From Bremia lactucae (lineage: Eukaryota; Oomycota; Peronosporomycetes; Peronosporales; Peronosporaceae), in assembly GCF_004359215.1 (NCBI RefSeq), contig NC_090619.1:4446159-4510158 (forward strand): a DNA stretch of 64,000 nucleotides, given 5' to 3'. The notes below the pieces were generated by a model that was not told the DNA's origin, made no database searches, and saw only the letters and a list, made by a program, of their open reading frames with translations. Made by a program: the position numbers and the translations under genes. Positions 44,881 through 55,649 of this stretch are shown piece after piece. The stretch's first letter is position 1. Every line of letters starts with the position of its first letter.

Positions 44881-46470
44881 AACGGCACGTTCCGCGCCAA
44901 TAGCGCTTTTGTTGCCTAGCAAAGGTGGATTCATGACTCTCCAAAACTTTGCTAGGAACATCACGCGTGGCGCCTAAGGTCTTAGACCTCCAATCGATCC
45001 ATGGTTCATGGTATTCTAACCAGGCCATACCAAAGATGAGATCATATCTCGAATCTAAATCAGGGACAAGACAGCGTTCCATACTGTCAAAGTCCAGAAA
45101 CTTTATACCTAAGTTCAATGGAACTTTGGGAACAGTGAAACGAGTCCCAGTCGCTAAGCGGACAGTAATTGTATCACATTCATGCGCTCTAAGCGCCTCA
45201 ACGTATTGATGACTTCCTTCAAGGGAAAGGTGTCGAGCATAATTGCAAGACGCTTCTGAGTCAATTAAAAATGACCACGGCTTATCAAAGCCCTTTACAG
45301 TCGCTTGAGTGACTAGCAAGCCAGGCTTGTACTCTCGCCCCGTGCCATTAAGCACCGAGCTAATCGGGTCTAGATTCTGTTTATTCTCACCTCCTAAAGG
45401 TTCAATAGAGCCTACGTCTTCCCCAGTAGGGCGCATCGTACCTACTGGGTATCGACGATTTCCCGCACCGTACCAAATTTCTGGTATAGGTCGGAATTGG
45501 TGCTCTTTCAAGCTTTACGCGTATTTCGTAGGGGGCAGGTCGAACGTAAATGTTTCGTGCTTCCGCACATATCACATCTACAGATGTTTTATGCTGTTCC
45601 ACAGCTTGAAAAGCCTCTTCTCCTTCCTCAACGATGCTTAAATCCATGGGTTCCGGTCTATTAGACGGTACTCATGTGCTCGAATAGCTTGTTCGCCAAA
45701 CAGGCGTGCTAACGCGAGCAGACCTAACGTCAAACTCAGCGCGTAGCGCTATGGCAACTGCCTCTTCGAAAGTAGCAGGATGAGATCGGAATAATATCGT
45801 CCGGGCAACCCTTGTTGAGACCCCCCATAAAGATGGTTACTACAACTGCTTCTTGCACCGGGTCTTGATGTATAGATGCAATGAGAATTCTCAACTCCTG
45901 GACATAAACCGTAGGGTTCGTTTACCCTGTCGAGTTGCTAGGAGCCGTGCTCGCATGCGAAAAGCCTGACCAGGCGGTGCAATCATGCTCGACATTTGCC
46001 GTTTCAGCGAATGAGGGAAAATCGTCGTTTATGGACGTGCTGCACGACAGTGCCCATTTCATGGCTCTACCTCCAAGTGTGGAAATGGCTATAGCCACCT
46101 TTTGCCGTTCTGTTTAGGACAAGGCGGAATCAATGGACATTTCCATCGGCTTAATCCAAAAAGGGAGATTTCTTCCTCTTTTCCCTCAAATGTTTTCACA
46201 TTTACAGTTAAAGGGCGAGCACTCGGCTTTGAGTCAGGTAGAGAGATGTAGCGGGTTGGCATAGATGCCGCTAAGTGGTCGTGTACCTGACCGATCAGGG
46301 AGGCTTCGTACCGCATAAAAACGCTTTAAGTCTTGCATGCAGAACCTCTGGTCCCTGGGACATAGTGAAGTATATATGTTCAAGCCCAAATAAAGTTTTG
46401 AGCTTGTCATCAGTTGCGCATTGCGCCTCTGAAAATTCTGGAAACTCTTCCATTTTAGTGAAGGCTTAGT
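44881..46470 (-). pseudogene. Gag and protease of a type D element
   Basis: Minus-strand frame 45,511-44,864 (215 codons) holds a retropepsin: the active site reads SFLIDSEASCNY, with Glu where Gly is normally required, so it is inactive. The flap and end follow (TVRLATGTRFTVPKVPLNLG, YDLIFGMAWLEYHEPWIDWR). Upstream, 45,402-46,316 gives short gag-like pieces with frameshifts; no clean zinc knuckle is seen. The primer-binding site and LTR follow at 46.5 kb, so this is the 5' part of a minus-strand element cut at ~44,880. Confidence 0.7.
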
Positions 46471-46500
46471 CTTATAAAGACTCAGGCGTAGATTGACTAC

Positions 46501-46511
46501 TAGTGCTACCA
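46501..46511 (-). other. Primer-binding site of the type D element
   Basis: The minus strand reads TGGTAGCACTA, two bases inside the LTR end at 46,514. Confidence 0.7.
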
Positions 46512-46513
46512 GG

Positions 46514-47001
46514 TGTAGCTGAGCTACGTCGCTCCTAAAGTCAGAGGAAGACTTTCAGACTCAGAGAGTCACTTAGTTCTATTGAACTAGTGGGTTTAAC
46601 AGCTCAGGGAGTCGTACAAGCTATCAAAGCTTAAGGAATCCTAGTTCAAGGGATTCGGGGGTTCGTAGAACCAAGTGGCAACTAGTGCCCAAGAGGATAT
46701 ACCTGAGAAAGGCTTCTATCTCTTACAGATCAATGCGCAAGCTTTATGAAGGCACTTAACCCTTTAAGATCAATAGAGGAACTGAACTATATTTTATTAT
46801 TTAAATCTAAAAACTTTACCCTAGCTAATTAAAAAAATAGATTTTGGCCGCCAGATTTATATATGGCGGCGACCACATTTATTACCCATAATAAATGGGA
46901 TTTAAGTAACTAACTATTTTGAAATTAGACAAAAGGGTATTTTACCCATAAAGTAAATGTAACACAACAACGGTTCTCCAACCGATGCGTGCCCCATTAC
47001 A
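46514..47001 (-). repeat. LTR type D, copy 1 of a tandem triplet
   Basis: 488 bases. On the minus strand it starts TGTAATGGGGCACGC (47,001) and ends AGCTACA (46,514). It serves as the 5' LTR of the gag-protease fragment to its left. Confidence 0.85.
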
Positions 47002-47014
47002 CCATCCCTTTTAA
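47002..47014 (-). other. 13-bp polypurine linker between LTR copies 1 and 2
   Basis: The minus strand reads TTAAAAGGGATGG and is followed at once by TGTAATGG of copy 1. It looks like a polypurine tract without any interior sequence. An identical linker lies at 47,500-47,512. Confidence 0.8.
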
Positions 47015-47499
47015 TGTAGCGGAGCTCCTCGCTCCTAAAGTCAGAGGAAGACTTTCAGACTCAGAGTCACTTAGTTCTATTAAACTAGTGGGTTTAACAG
47101 CTCAGGGAGTCGTACAAGCTATCAAAGCTTAAGGAATCCTAGTTCAAGGGATTCAGGGGTTCGTAGAACCAAGTGGCAACTAGTGCCCAAGAGGATATAC
47201 CTTATAAAGGCTTCTATCTCTTACAGATCAATGCGCAAGCCTTATGAAGGCACTTAACCCTTTAAGATCAATAGAGGAACTGAACTATATTTTTTTATCT
47301 AAATCTAAAAAGTTTACCCTAGCTAATTAAAAAAATAGATTTTGGCCGCCAGATTTATATATGGCGGCGACCACATTTATTACCTATAATAAATGGGATT
47401 TAAGTAACTAACTATTTTGAAATTAGACAAAAGGGTATTTTACCCATAAAGTAAATGTAACACAACAACGGTTCTCCAACCGATGCGTGCCCCATTACA
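47015..47499 (-). repeat. LTR type D, copy 2
   Basis: 485 bases, differing from copy 1 at a few positions (for example CTCC for CTACGTC near its plus-strand start). Confidence 0.85.
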
Positions 47500-47512
47500 C
47501 CATCCCTTTTAA
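47500..47512 (-). other. 13-bp polypurine linker between LTR copies 2 and 3
   Basis: Same 13 bases as 47,002-47,014. Confidence 0.8.
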
Positions 47513-47992
47513 TGTAGCGGAGCTCCTCGCTCCTAAAGTCAGAGGAAGACTTTCAGACTCAGAGTCACTTAGTTCTATTAAACTAATGGGCTTAACAACT
47601 CAGGGAGTCGTACAAGCTATCAAAACGGAAGCCTAAGTCAAGGAATTCAGGGGCTCGTAGAACCAAGTGGCAACTAGTGTCTAAGAGGATATACCTTAGA
47701 AATGCTTCTATCTCTTACAGATCAATGCGCAAGCCTTAGGAAAGCACTTAACGCTTTAAGATCAAAAGAAGAACTGAACTTATTTAATTATTTGAATCTA
47801 AAAACCTTACCCTAGCTAATTAAAAAAAAATAGATTTTGGCCGCCAGATATATATCTGGCGGCGACCACATTTATTACCCATAATTAATGGGATTTAAGT
47901 AATTAACTATTTTAAAATTAGATAAAAGGGTATTTTACCCATAAGTAATGTACCACAATAACGGTTCTCCAACCGATGTGTGCCTCATTACA
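47513..47992 (-). repeat. LTR type D, copy 3
   Basis: 480 bases, more diverged than copies 1 and 2 from each other. It is the 3' LTR of the minus element to its right. Confidence 0.85.
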
Positions 47993-48004
47993 CCCTCCCC
48001 CATC
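47993..48004 (-). other. Polypurine tract of the right-hand type D element
   Basis: The minus strand reads GATGGGGGAGGG, directly followed by TGTAATGAGG of LTR copy 3. Confidence 0.75.
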
Positions 48005-48155
48005 AGACTGTTGACACCGAGTGACAACATTCGCTTCATTTCCTCTTTGAGGTTGAAACCTAAACAGCTAACCGTTTGGTTGTGTTTTCCATTCTTTGTC
48101 TAATGACAATCAAGCGTGAGCACAGACTCTGAGCACCTTCCTCGACGATGAGGGA

Positions 48156-48701
48156 ATGGTGGACTTTAAAAGTCACTCTCAATCGGAGGAGGAGGAAAAA
48201 GAGCGGCGTTCGCTCACGCCTTCGCCTCCGGACGAACGTCGGCGAGCCCCGAATCCGTTCTTAGAACGTGGTGCCGCTGATGTCTTAACTGCATGGAGCA
48301 GGACATGGGGCTCCGAGTCCAACATTATTAGGAATCCGCTCGATATAGAGCAAGAACAGATAAATCTCATAGAGGAAAGAGCTCGTCGTCGAGCTGCCGA
48401 AATAGCGAAAGCTAAAGCTCATAGTGAATATAGATTTATTTCGCTTAGTGCGGACGAGCGTCTCAAAGAGATAGCGGGCCATAACTTGGCCATCTGGATC
48501 TCTGGTGACCCGGCGAGGACGCCGGAGGATATCGCTGCTCGCGACGCTCTTCATGAGCAATACCTTACGCCGAAGGTAATGACGCGAAGCCAGTATCTGA
48601 CGCGTTTACGTGATCAAGCCCGTGGGGCTTCGGTGACCTCCATGAGGGAAATTCCGATCGTTTTGTTTCCCAACGAAACAAGAACTGAAAACGACGTCTG
48701 A
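48156..48701 (+). CDS. Antisense ORF of type D element (intact 181 codons)
   Basis: Begins ATGGTGGACTTT, close behind the polypurine tract and on the strand opposite pol. The protein is highly charged: an acidic start (SHSQSEEEEKERRSLTPSPP), a helical Arg/Glu/Ala-rich part (QINLIEERARRRAAEIAKAK), YRFISLSADERLKEIAGHNL with WISGDPARTPEDIAAR, and YLTRLRDQARG. No signal peptide or membrane segment. I recognise no family. Beyond TGA 48,699 the strand shows further, broken, hydrophilic sequence to ~49,450 (SVKL, RRFGTVF and coil-like parts), so the intact ancestor was probably longer. It overlaps the chromodomain end of pol, which runs towards it. Confidence 0.55.
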   Translation: MVDFKSHSQSEEEEKERRSLTPSPPDERRRAPNPFLERGAADVLTAWSRTWGSESNIIRNPLDIEQEQINLIEERARRRAAEIAKAKAHSEYRFISLSADERLKEIAGHNLAIWISGDPARTPEDIAARDALHEQYLTPKVMTRSQYLTRLRDQARGASVTSMREIPIVLFPNETRTENDV

Positions 48702-49668
48702 TTTGAGAAATGGGTTCACCGGGCCCGCAAAGTTGTAGTATCTGTAATATCAGAAGGTCTGCGGATTGAGGTGATGTTCGTTTGGAACGGAAGCTTCGCT
48801 TCGACTTTGCTAAGCTTAAGGCCAAAGGCCAGTTACGTTCGGCATTTATGCCACAAAACGAAAAAAGGCCTAGCCAATATTTTAGTACTTCGGTTGACCG
48901 TACAACCAAGGATCGAAGCCGCACTGAGGCTTTAGATCCACCTAATCCCACATTTAGTGGTGGGTCGTTTGACGCGAGTTGACCCTGAGCTTGGCGCTCA
49001 AAAACGTCAACGGCGTACGGGCAATCTTGCCGAAGAGGTACCTCCAACTCCCAAGAGTTTTCAAAAGAGGGTAACCCTAGCCACTTCACCAGATACTGCT
49101 ATTGACCCTCACGACGACGTCGCTTTAAAAGTTTCTCCACATGTAACTGAAGGTTCCCCCGCGCATCAAGCAGCGCGGGAGGGGCCGAAATTTCGGCGGA
49201 AGCATTTGATGCTCTACGGCACGAGGTGCAACTTCTTCGTGAGGTCCTTGCTCGGGTTGAGAGTTCTTTTGAGGCGGTTCGGTACCGTCTTTCGACGCTG
49301 GAGCGTCAGCAGCCTCGTTTAGAGGGCCAGCTGGACATCCTGGTGAGGATGCAGCAATCCGCGGCACGACCGCCTGTCTTGAAGTCCATGGAAACCAAGT
49401 TGGTAGGTAGGTTTTTAGCGTTCAGTAAAACTCGGTCTCCGACCATATAAGAATTAATACAGCTTCTGCCTTTGGCATCCGCTTGTTCGTTTTGTTTGTC
49501 TTGGCTATCAGCCATCGTATCCCTTACATGTCTTAAGACACTAAATCGCGTCGCGAGAAACTCGCTTACTTGTTTCCGAACGGTAACAGGGCTGATATCA
49601 GCAAGCCTATCGGCCAATTCTCCCCCACCAAGCCCTGAACCACGCAGTGGTATCGTTAATGGAACGCG
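48565..49668 (-). pseudogene. Integrase C-terminus and chromodomain of the type D element
   Basis: From 49,617 leftwards: LADISPVTVRKQVSEFLATR and QDKQNEQADAKGRS, MVGDRVLLNAKNLPTNLVS (post-core integrase). After frameshifts comes MKWLGLPSFENSWELEVPLR at ~49,089, a chromodomain signature with its aromatic/Trp pattern, placing D among chromodomain-bearing Gypsy elements. Chromodomains steer integration to histone-marked chromatin. A 150-codon open tail follows to 48,565. The upstream part is lost in an assembly gap. Confidence 0.7.
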
Positions 49669-49768
49669 NNNNNNNNNNNNNNNNNNNNNNNNNNNNNNNN
49701 NNNNNNNNNNNNNNNNNNNNNNNNNNNNNNNNNNNNNNNNNNNNNNNNNNNNNNNNNNNNNNNNNNNN
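49669..49768. other. Assembly gap (100 N)
   Basis: 100 N placeholder inside transposon sequence; true size unknown. Confidence 0.99.
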
Positions 49769-49838
49769 TATGTCGACCATCAATTCCGAACTTAATCGCC
49801 GTTCCGATTTTACTCGCGGGATCGGCGTACTTGACCTG

Positions 49839-50286
49839 TAACGGGGGTGTATCGTTACATGAAATTAACAATAAAAGATTGTTAATTAATATTATCCAAA
49901 AGGCAGATAATATTTGGAGGAAATTACTTTAAATAGTAATTTCCTGAATTCTTATCCATAAATAGGTATAGACCATTATGTCTATTTATTCCGCAGACTA
50001 ATCAGCTGTAGAAGTAATCAAAGAGAGTTACGAGATAAGATAGATAAGAATTCATTTACATGCTTAGTATTAGTTTATAGTTAAGACAACATTTACAAAG
50101 ATAGATTAACAAAGACACTTAACTATATTAATACAGTTTTCATTTTACCCTTAAGTTAACTTGTCTTAAGGGAAGTCTTCCTCTGCACGTACAGTGTACG
50201 TCACCTAACGTAAGGCACCACTCACAACTGAAGCAGTGTGAAGTGGACTTGTACTGAAGCAGTACAAGTCGTAGTGCCCCGTTACA
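49839..50286 (+). repeat. LTR type C, complete (solo or flanking the gap)
   Basis: 448 bases from TGTAACGGGGG to CCCCGTTACA. No primer-binding site follows (CGTCACCTT), and no pol of its kind is next to it, so it is either a solo LTR or the 3' LTR of something in the gap. Confidence 0.85.
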
Positions 50287-50329
50287 CGTCACCTTCTTTA
50301 CTTATTCCAAAATAACTATATCGCTGTTG

Positions 50330-50890
50330 CCCAACGTTTCGTGTGGACTTATCTGACACAGCAACATCATTGTTCAGCATCGACAGCCCATGCACCAGTT
50401 CGTTTTAGGCTTGTTCAATGTCTCAATATTTTTTACTTGTTTGGTTACAACACAACTTTATCTTTGGGTAGGTTGCCTCGACACCCCTTCATCTCTTCAC
50501 CAATGCCAATAATAATGCCAAATTGTCCACTTTGTGCAACTTTTCTCTTTTATGGATCTCGGTACACATTACATGGTGATCTAAAACAACAATTCGCGAA
50601 GTAACGGGGCTTGCTTGATTAGCATATTTATCGGTGCGGCACGATCTCAATTCGCACTTGTGGAAGCACTGTTCAATGTGAAGGCAGCATATTCCACCGT
50701 ATCGCCCCAGAAATTCGGCGGTAAGTTACAAGCATATATTACACAGTGATCCATATTCATAATGGTCCTGTGCATCATCTTGGTTTTTGCATTGCTAGCT
50801 TCACTGCGTTGGCTTGAAACACTCGTCTTCTCATAGAATGATTGGACTACTGATTTATTTCTCCCTGAGTCCGTGCGGAGTTCGTGCACA
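50330..50890 (-). pseudogene. Ty1/Copia integrase fragment
   Basis: The minus strand reads VVQSFYEKTSVSSQRSEASN, MHRTIMNMDHCVIYACNLPP and NFWGDTVEYAAFTLNSASTS, the end of a Copia integrase core. It continues, with stops, through a GIIIGIGEEMKGCRGNLPKD stretch. The only clear Copia sequence in the window. Positions 50,891-51,405 show nothing I can name. Confidence 0.75.
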
Positions 50891-51405
50891 CGACAAACAA
50901 ACGTTTATCGAAAAATACCAAATTTCTTACAACTTCATGGCTGCAGCATTCTTGGTATGTTGCAAGGAAAATTACGGCAATAGTTGCTTTTGTGACTAAC
51001 TAAGCTAATCATGTAGCGGTTACTTAAACGTTCCTCGTGCGTCATTAAACCGTAGGTCCAAGTGTATGACGATTGATTAATGAGTGGTCACCCGTATCTT
51101 TTCGATTGCCGATTCTTCGTGTGTTTTCCTTGTGTACGCTTTAAGCGATTAATTTTACACTTGTCCGTCAGGAAAATGGTAAAGAAATCATGCCATGACC
51201 AGCGCTAATCTAATCGCACGGTCTCAAGTGCGACAACCGATTTCAAAGCCAGCCATAGTGGCGTTACCCTTGGCTTAGTGGACTTGCGGATATTTATTGA
51301 TCCGTCATCGAGGGCTCGGACATCCGCGGCATCGCCTAATGCGGCTAAACATGCGCCGCGACTATCGGCGCTCCGATCGATGACGTCGCTGTGAGCGAGT
51401 TCTGC

Positions 51406-51770
51406 TACAGCAGCAGTCAATAGCCCGGTTTGTCCGGCATCTGTGGACAAACAAAAAGAGAACGCTGACGAAGGTGGAAGAAAGAACATAGATCGTGTAA
51501 TCCTTTCGACCGAATGCATAAGAGACTCAGCAGTAATAAACTTGGCGGTGAGTAAACTCGCTTTAGATTTATTGGACCCTTTAAGGTACTCAAAAAGCCT
51601 ACACTCTCGACATTTCTTCGTTCCTGCGATTGCACCCTACGTTCTACGTCGGGCAGCTGAAAGCGTATGTTCTAGCTACGACTTTCGAGTCTTGATCAGC
51701 AGGCTGAGTAGATGGCGCGTAAATAGAGCGTCCATCGTGGCGAGCTCGTCGCTGAGCAAATTCGAGTGAG
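51406..51770 (+). pseudogene. Integrase C-terminal fragment of a further Gypsy type
   Basis: SVDKQKENADEGGRKNIDRV, ILSTECIRDSAVINLAVSKL, then DLLDPLRYSKSL: the post-core DNA-binding part of a Gypsy integrase (compare QKRNADKRGRA in A4). A frameshift hides the usual HPTFYVGRL end near 51,630. Confidence 0.6.
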
Positions 51771-52647
51771 GCTGCGATCCAGCTTGCGGATGACCAACGA
51801 TATGGCGCTCCAGCATCCTCACACGTCATTTGTGAGCTCGAAGCCAAATTGCTTCTAATCGCTGAAGACGCGGGTCTCCCCGAGGCGAGATATAATTACG
51901 ACAACGTTATGGAGAATGAAACACCAGCGAGTTGCAAATTCGTTCTCCGCCTCGCGCAAGTGAGTTGCACAGACCTGTCGATGATCCGGCGGAATCGACG
52001 CAATCCGCCACAAATAGTGGAGGCTTTCTTCTCACCTAGACTACGGTTGTACTTGCCGACCCAAGCCTGTTTGATCTCGCTGAGCGGTCGCTCAGTGATG
52101 TGGGTTCTCCAAGCTGCCCTAGTCGGTCTAGGCATGGTGGAGCAAAACAGACATCTACATCCACGTGGACGAAGCAGAGGCGGCTCTCGTTTCAAGCGTT
52201 CTCACACACTCTTTCGCGTAGGCGCTGAGGAAATGATAAACTCAAAGTCTTCCCTGTCGACCAACAAATTGATAAAGCCACAACCGGACATCATCCGATT
52301 CCAGCGTCGAATGAAGGCACACCACGACGTCTGAAGCGCATCGTATCTGCCGCCGTCAATCATATTTCCACGCTGGCTCGGAAGCGCTGGAAATGATCTC
52401 GCGTGGTGACAGGAGAGTCCGGAGTATCCGCTCCAGACAAGTCATGCAGCGCCCACGGCCGAATGTCGGCGTCCCTTATGTGGACGTATGCACTGCCGCT
52501 AATGGCTCTATGCGGCTCTGCGTGGTTGCTTACACCTCGTTCCACCATCTTTGCCTGAATTTCTGTGTCTTCTTCATCTCGTGTTTTTTCAGTGAGCACT
52601 CGCGGTGCGTGAGTGCTGTCTTGGGAGGGGGTGATGCAATGGGCCAT
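51690..52647 (-). pseudogene. Possible antisense ORF relic downstream of that integrase
   Basis: The position fits: minus strand, beyond the integrase end. The start at 52,647 gives a charged piece (KTRDEEDTEIQAKMVERG), and the left end contains LLSDELATMDALFTRHLLSL. But frames are short, and the plus strand also has a 161-codon frame (51,849-52,334), so the assignment is weak. 52,680-52,930 holds nothing recognisable. Confidence 0.25.
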
Positions 52648-52929
52648 TTCCCTTTAATTTACACATACTTGTTATCTTAGTAGGGTGCTTAGTGGGTGTA
52701 GCACGTTGCATGTTTCTGTGTTATTAATGAAGAGCCGAACCCATTACTAGCCAGCAAGATGTCGGCACGTAGATGGAAAACTTCCATGAGGTCGGGAAGT
52801 CTTTTAATAGTTAGAGGTATCAGAGGTAAATTTTACATAAATTATGGACTTTCCTAACGCTTTCTCACGTGCACGTGAAAGCCAGCTAACGTCGATCTAA
52901 ACCCTATCATTTAACGTAGACATGAGTAA

Positions 52930-53130
52930 TAAGGCATAAACTTAAATAAAAGAAAGTTTGCTCTTCCATTTTGTCAGCGGTTCGTCTCTGTCGGTACGCC
53001 GCATTTGTGATGGAATGTTTATCAAAGTCGGCAATAGCCTTATCGCTATTACTGGTTTGTCTTCCTCAATGTTGATTAAATCAACCCCGTATCATTCGCA
53101 TTGAATGTTTTGTCAATGTCGGGCCAAAAT
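52930..53130 (-). pseudogene. Type A integrase fragment
   Basis: GCTCTTCCATTTTGTCAGCG and CTGTCGGTACGCCGCAT match the strip at 3,130-3,190 and 36,105-36,160, i.e. the DRQKRN...KMEEQ region after the integrase core. Short and broken. Confidence 0.55.
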
Positions 53131-53274
53131 TCAATGGCGCTGATGTTAAAGAAGTCGGCATACGGACCAAAGAAAGCGGGTCGACTATGGAGCAAATTAT
53201 TTGCACTCGAAGTTGTGTCAAAATGGATTTCAGCAATGCACCACTGACATGTGCCTATATTACAAGTATGATAG

Positions 53275-53905
53275 TTTTTAATTAGCCCTCTTTAAAGCAA
53301 ATGTTTTAAAGAGAGTCTTCCTCGGCATACTGGCATTAGCATCCACAAGGGTTTCTCAACCGGACTTCTCTAAGTGCGCCAACTTGTTCACCAGGTCAGA
53401 CCTATGTATATCAAATACTGCGCTGTACAAGGGAAAATCGCGCAAACCTCTGCATCACCTGATCAACATTCAGTCGAATTTGGACCGTTTAAGGCACCTT
53501 GCAAATGCACAGTAGCCGCAGTCGCCATCGCCATCCACATCAATCTTAAAGCGTACAGTGGACCAGAAAAAATGATGCACAAAGTCTTGGAGAGTTTTGA
53601 TGATGACATTCTTCCGTAGTGGCTCTTTGAGCCTATAAATCCAATTGACTCGAGGGGCAAGAAAGTATCAGTACAATCTCACTGAGCTCATGCGGAAATT
53701 AAGCATGCGTCAGTCGTAACGGGGTGTACCGTTACATACGTATCATTTCCTGTAAGAGGAATAATAAATAAAATCTCCTCGGAGAGGAACAAAGAAAGCA
53801 GTACAAAATGAATATCTTTCTTGTTTTGTACTTAATAGTTCCAATATTATCAAATTTGGTAATATTGGCGCAATTAGTCATTAGCTCAGTCTCAGCTACG
53901 AAAAG
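53275..53905 (+). repeat. Left arm of a large inverted repeat
   Basis: Its reverse complement lies at 54,737-55,365 with scattered differences (roughly several percent). It contains an 81-codon open piece of unknown nature (53,374-53,619) and a type A LTR start at 53,717. Confidence 0.75.
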
Positions 53906-53920
53906 AACAAATCTTCCACA
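53717..53920 (+). repeat. Type A LTR start, truncated
   Basis: TAACGGGGTGTACCGTTACA followed by the GTATCATTTCC and TTGTACTTAATAGTTCCAAT blocks of type A LTRs. The inverted partner is 54,740-54,917. Confidence 0.6.
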
Positions 53921-53944
53921 TAAATTCCCACCACTGTCATATGT

Positions 53945-54232
53945 CAGCATCGATTTAATAAAATCAAGTTCTTCTGTTTCTATCTAGTTAATACTAACTT
54001 AATTTAAACTAATATAAAACATGTAATAAGGTCTTATCTGTCTCTCTCTTTGCGCGCGTCCAGCGCTGACTGGACCGCGAAGTAGAAATAATGGTCTATA
54101 TTCTACCAATGGATAAGGTTTTAGAAAATTACCGTGTAAAGTAAGATTCTCCAAATATTTTCCATCTTTTCTATAATATATTAATTAATAACCTTTTAGT
54201 ATTAATTTCATGTAACGATTCATCCCGTTACA
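53945..54232 (-). repeat. Type C-like LTR, truncated, copy 1
   Basis: The minus strand begins TGTAACGGGATGAATCGTTACA at 54,232 and continues as in other type C LTRs. It is repeated at 55,300-55,649. Confidence 0.65.
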
Positions 54233-54735
54233 GAGGACGTATGAGAGTAAAACGATCAAGTAAAAAATAGCTCGTAGCTACCCCAATTCCATACTAAAGC
54301 AAGAGCTTAGCAGTCTCAGCGAGTTGGGTACACAAACTGTAACAGCAGCACTACGTATGGCAATCTTGATAGTGGCCGTGTGCGCTCAATCGTTTGCCAC
54401 CGTACTCGTTATGCATAATCATGCCGTGGAAACCTTTAATCTTGATATTTTGTCAGACTTGCAGAGGTAAATGTTGTATGCGCGTGACGTCGTCGTCATC
54501 ATTTTATTCGCACAGTTGCTACCCCTCGTTGTCCATCAGCGATTGTTCCTCGGCATTTAATTGTGCCAAATACTTGTCTAGCATAGTAAGAGATGGCAAA
54601 CCCGAGGAAATGTCAAATCCTACAATACCGCTCTCCAGTGCCGCAATGCAACACTTATTCGGCTAGAGGCAATGAAGACGCAGTTGCTATTCGCGAACGT
54701 CCTAGACGCGTCGAGCTTAGACAACATCGATGTCC
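53960..54735 (+). repeat. Direct repeat Y, copy 1
   Basis: 776 bases repeated at 55,377-56,152 (offset 1,417), mostly identical apart from its first ~80 bases. It ends exactly at the single N at 54,736. Confidence 0.8.
54283..54658 (-). pseudogene. FadE-like acyl-CoA dehydrogenase fragment, copy 1
   Basis: The minus strand gives ALESGIVGFDISSGLPSL, LNAEEQSLMDNEG, HLPLQV-stop-QNIKIKGFHGMIMH, NEYGGKRLSAHGHYQD and, in a shifted frame, RSAAVTVCVPNSL. These match, in order, the N-terminal half of long-chain acyl-CoA dehydrogenases of the FadE kind (typical FFGMIIPKEYGGLGFSA and VPNSLGPAELL). At least three stops and one frameshift make it dead. The normal role is the first step of fatty-acid beta-oxidation. 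Only ~120 codons remain. Confidence 0.65.
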
Positions 54736-54736
54736 N
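54736..54736. other. Single ambiguous base at a repeat junction
   Basis: One N separates the end of repeat Y copy 1 from the start of the inverted arm. It may be a join between assembled pieces. Confidence 0.9.
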
Positions 54737-55365
54737 TTTCGTAGCTGAGACTGAGCTAATGACTACTTGCGCCAATATTACCAAATTTGATAATATTGGA
54801 ACTATTAAGTACAAAATAATAAAGATATTCATTTTGTACTGCTTTCTTTATTCCTCTCAGAGGAGATTTTATTTATTATTCCTCTTAAAGGAAATGATAC
54901 TTATGTAACGGTACACTTCGTTACGACTGACGTATGCTTAATTTCCGCATGAGCTCAGTGAGATTGTAGTAATGCTTTCTTGCCCCTCGAGTCAATTGGA
55001 TTTATAGGCTCAAAGAGCCAGTACGGAAGAATGTCATCATCAAAATTCTCCAAGACTTTGTGCCATCATTTTCTGGTCCACCGTACGCTTTAAGATCGAT
55101 GTGGATGGCGATGGCGACTGCGGCTACTGTGCATTTGCAAGGTGCCTTAAACGGTCCAAATTCGACTGGGTGTTGATTAGGTGATGCAGAAGTTTGCGCG
55201 ATTTTTGCCTTGTACAGGGCAGTATTTGGTGTACATGGGTCTGACCTTGTGAACAAGTTGGCGCTCTTAGCGAAGTCCGGTTGAGAAACCCTTGTGGATG
55301 CTAATGCCAGTATGCCGAGGAAGACTCTTCTTAAAACATTTGCTTTAAAGAGGGCTAATTAAAAA
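54737..55365 (-). repeat. Right arm of the large inverted repeat
   Basis: Reverse complement of 53,275-53,905. It holds an 84-codon minus frame (55,002-55,256) matching the 81-codon plus frame in the left arm. Confidence 0.75.
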
Positions 55366-55649
55366 CTGTATTTAATATATCCAAGTTCTTCTGTTTCTAT
55401 TTAGTTAATACTAACTTATTTTAAACTAATACAAAGCAGGTAATAAAGTCTTATCTGTCTCTCTCTTTGCGCGCGTCCAGCGCTGACTGGACCGCGAAGT
55501 AGAAATAATGGTCTATATTCTACCAATGGATAAGGTTTTAGAAAATTACCGTGTAAAGTAAGATTCTCCAAATATTTTCCATCTTTTCTATAATATATTA
55601 ATTAATAACCTTTTAGTATTAATTTCATGTAACGATTCATCCCGTTACA
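55300..55649 (-). repeat. Type C-like LTR, truncated, copy 2
   Basis: Same as copy 1 but longer on the left, with CCGAGGAAGACTCTT. It overlaps the inverted arm. Confidence 0.6.

Noticed and set aside
47015..47992. Satellite DNA array at 46.5-48 kb
   Set aside because: Units begin TG and end CA, are joined by a polypurine tract and flank gag and pol parts, so they are LTRs.
46501..48004. CRISPR-like array from regularly spaced repeats
   Set aside because: Repeats are ~490 bases with 13-bp identical spacers, in a eukaryotic transposon context.
49769..49838. A gene spanning the 49.7 kb gap
   Set aside because: Open frames there exist only because the Ns are translated as unknown residues.
54394..54666. 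Plus-strand 90-codon frame repeated at 55,811 as a Cys-rich small secreted protein
   Set aside because: The opposite strand carries clear acyl-CoA dehydrogenase motifs, and the duplication explains why the frame occurs twice.
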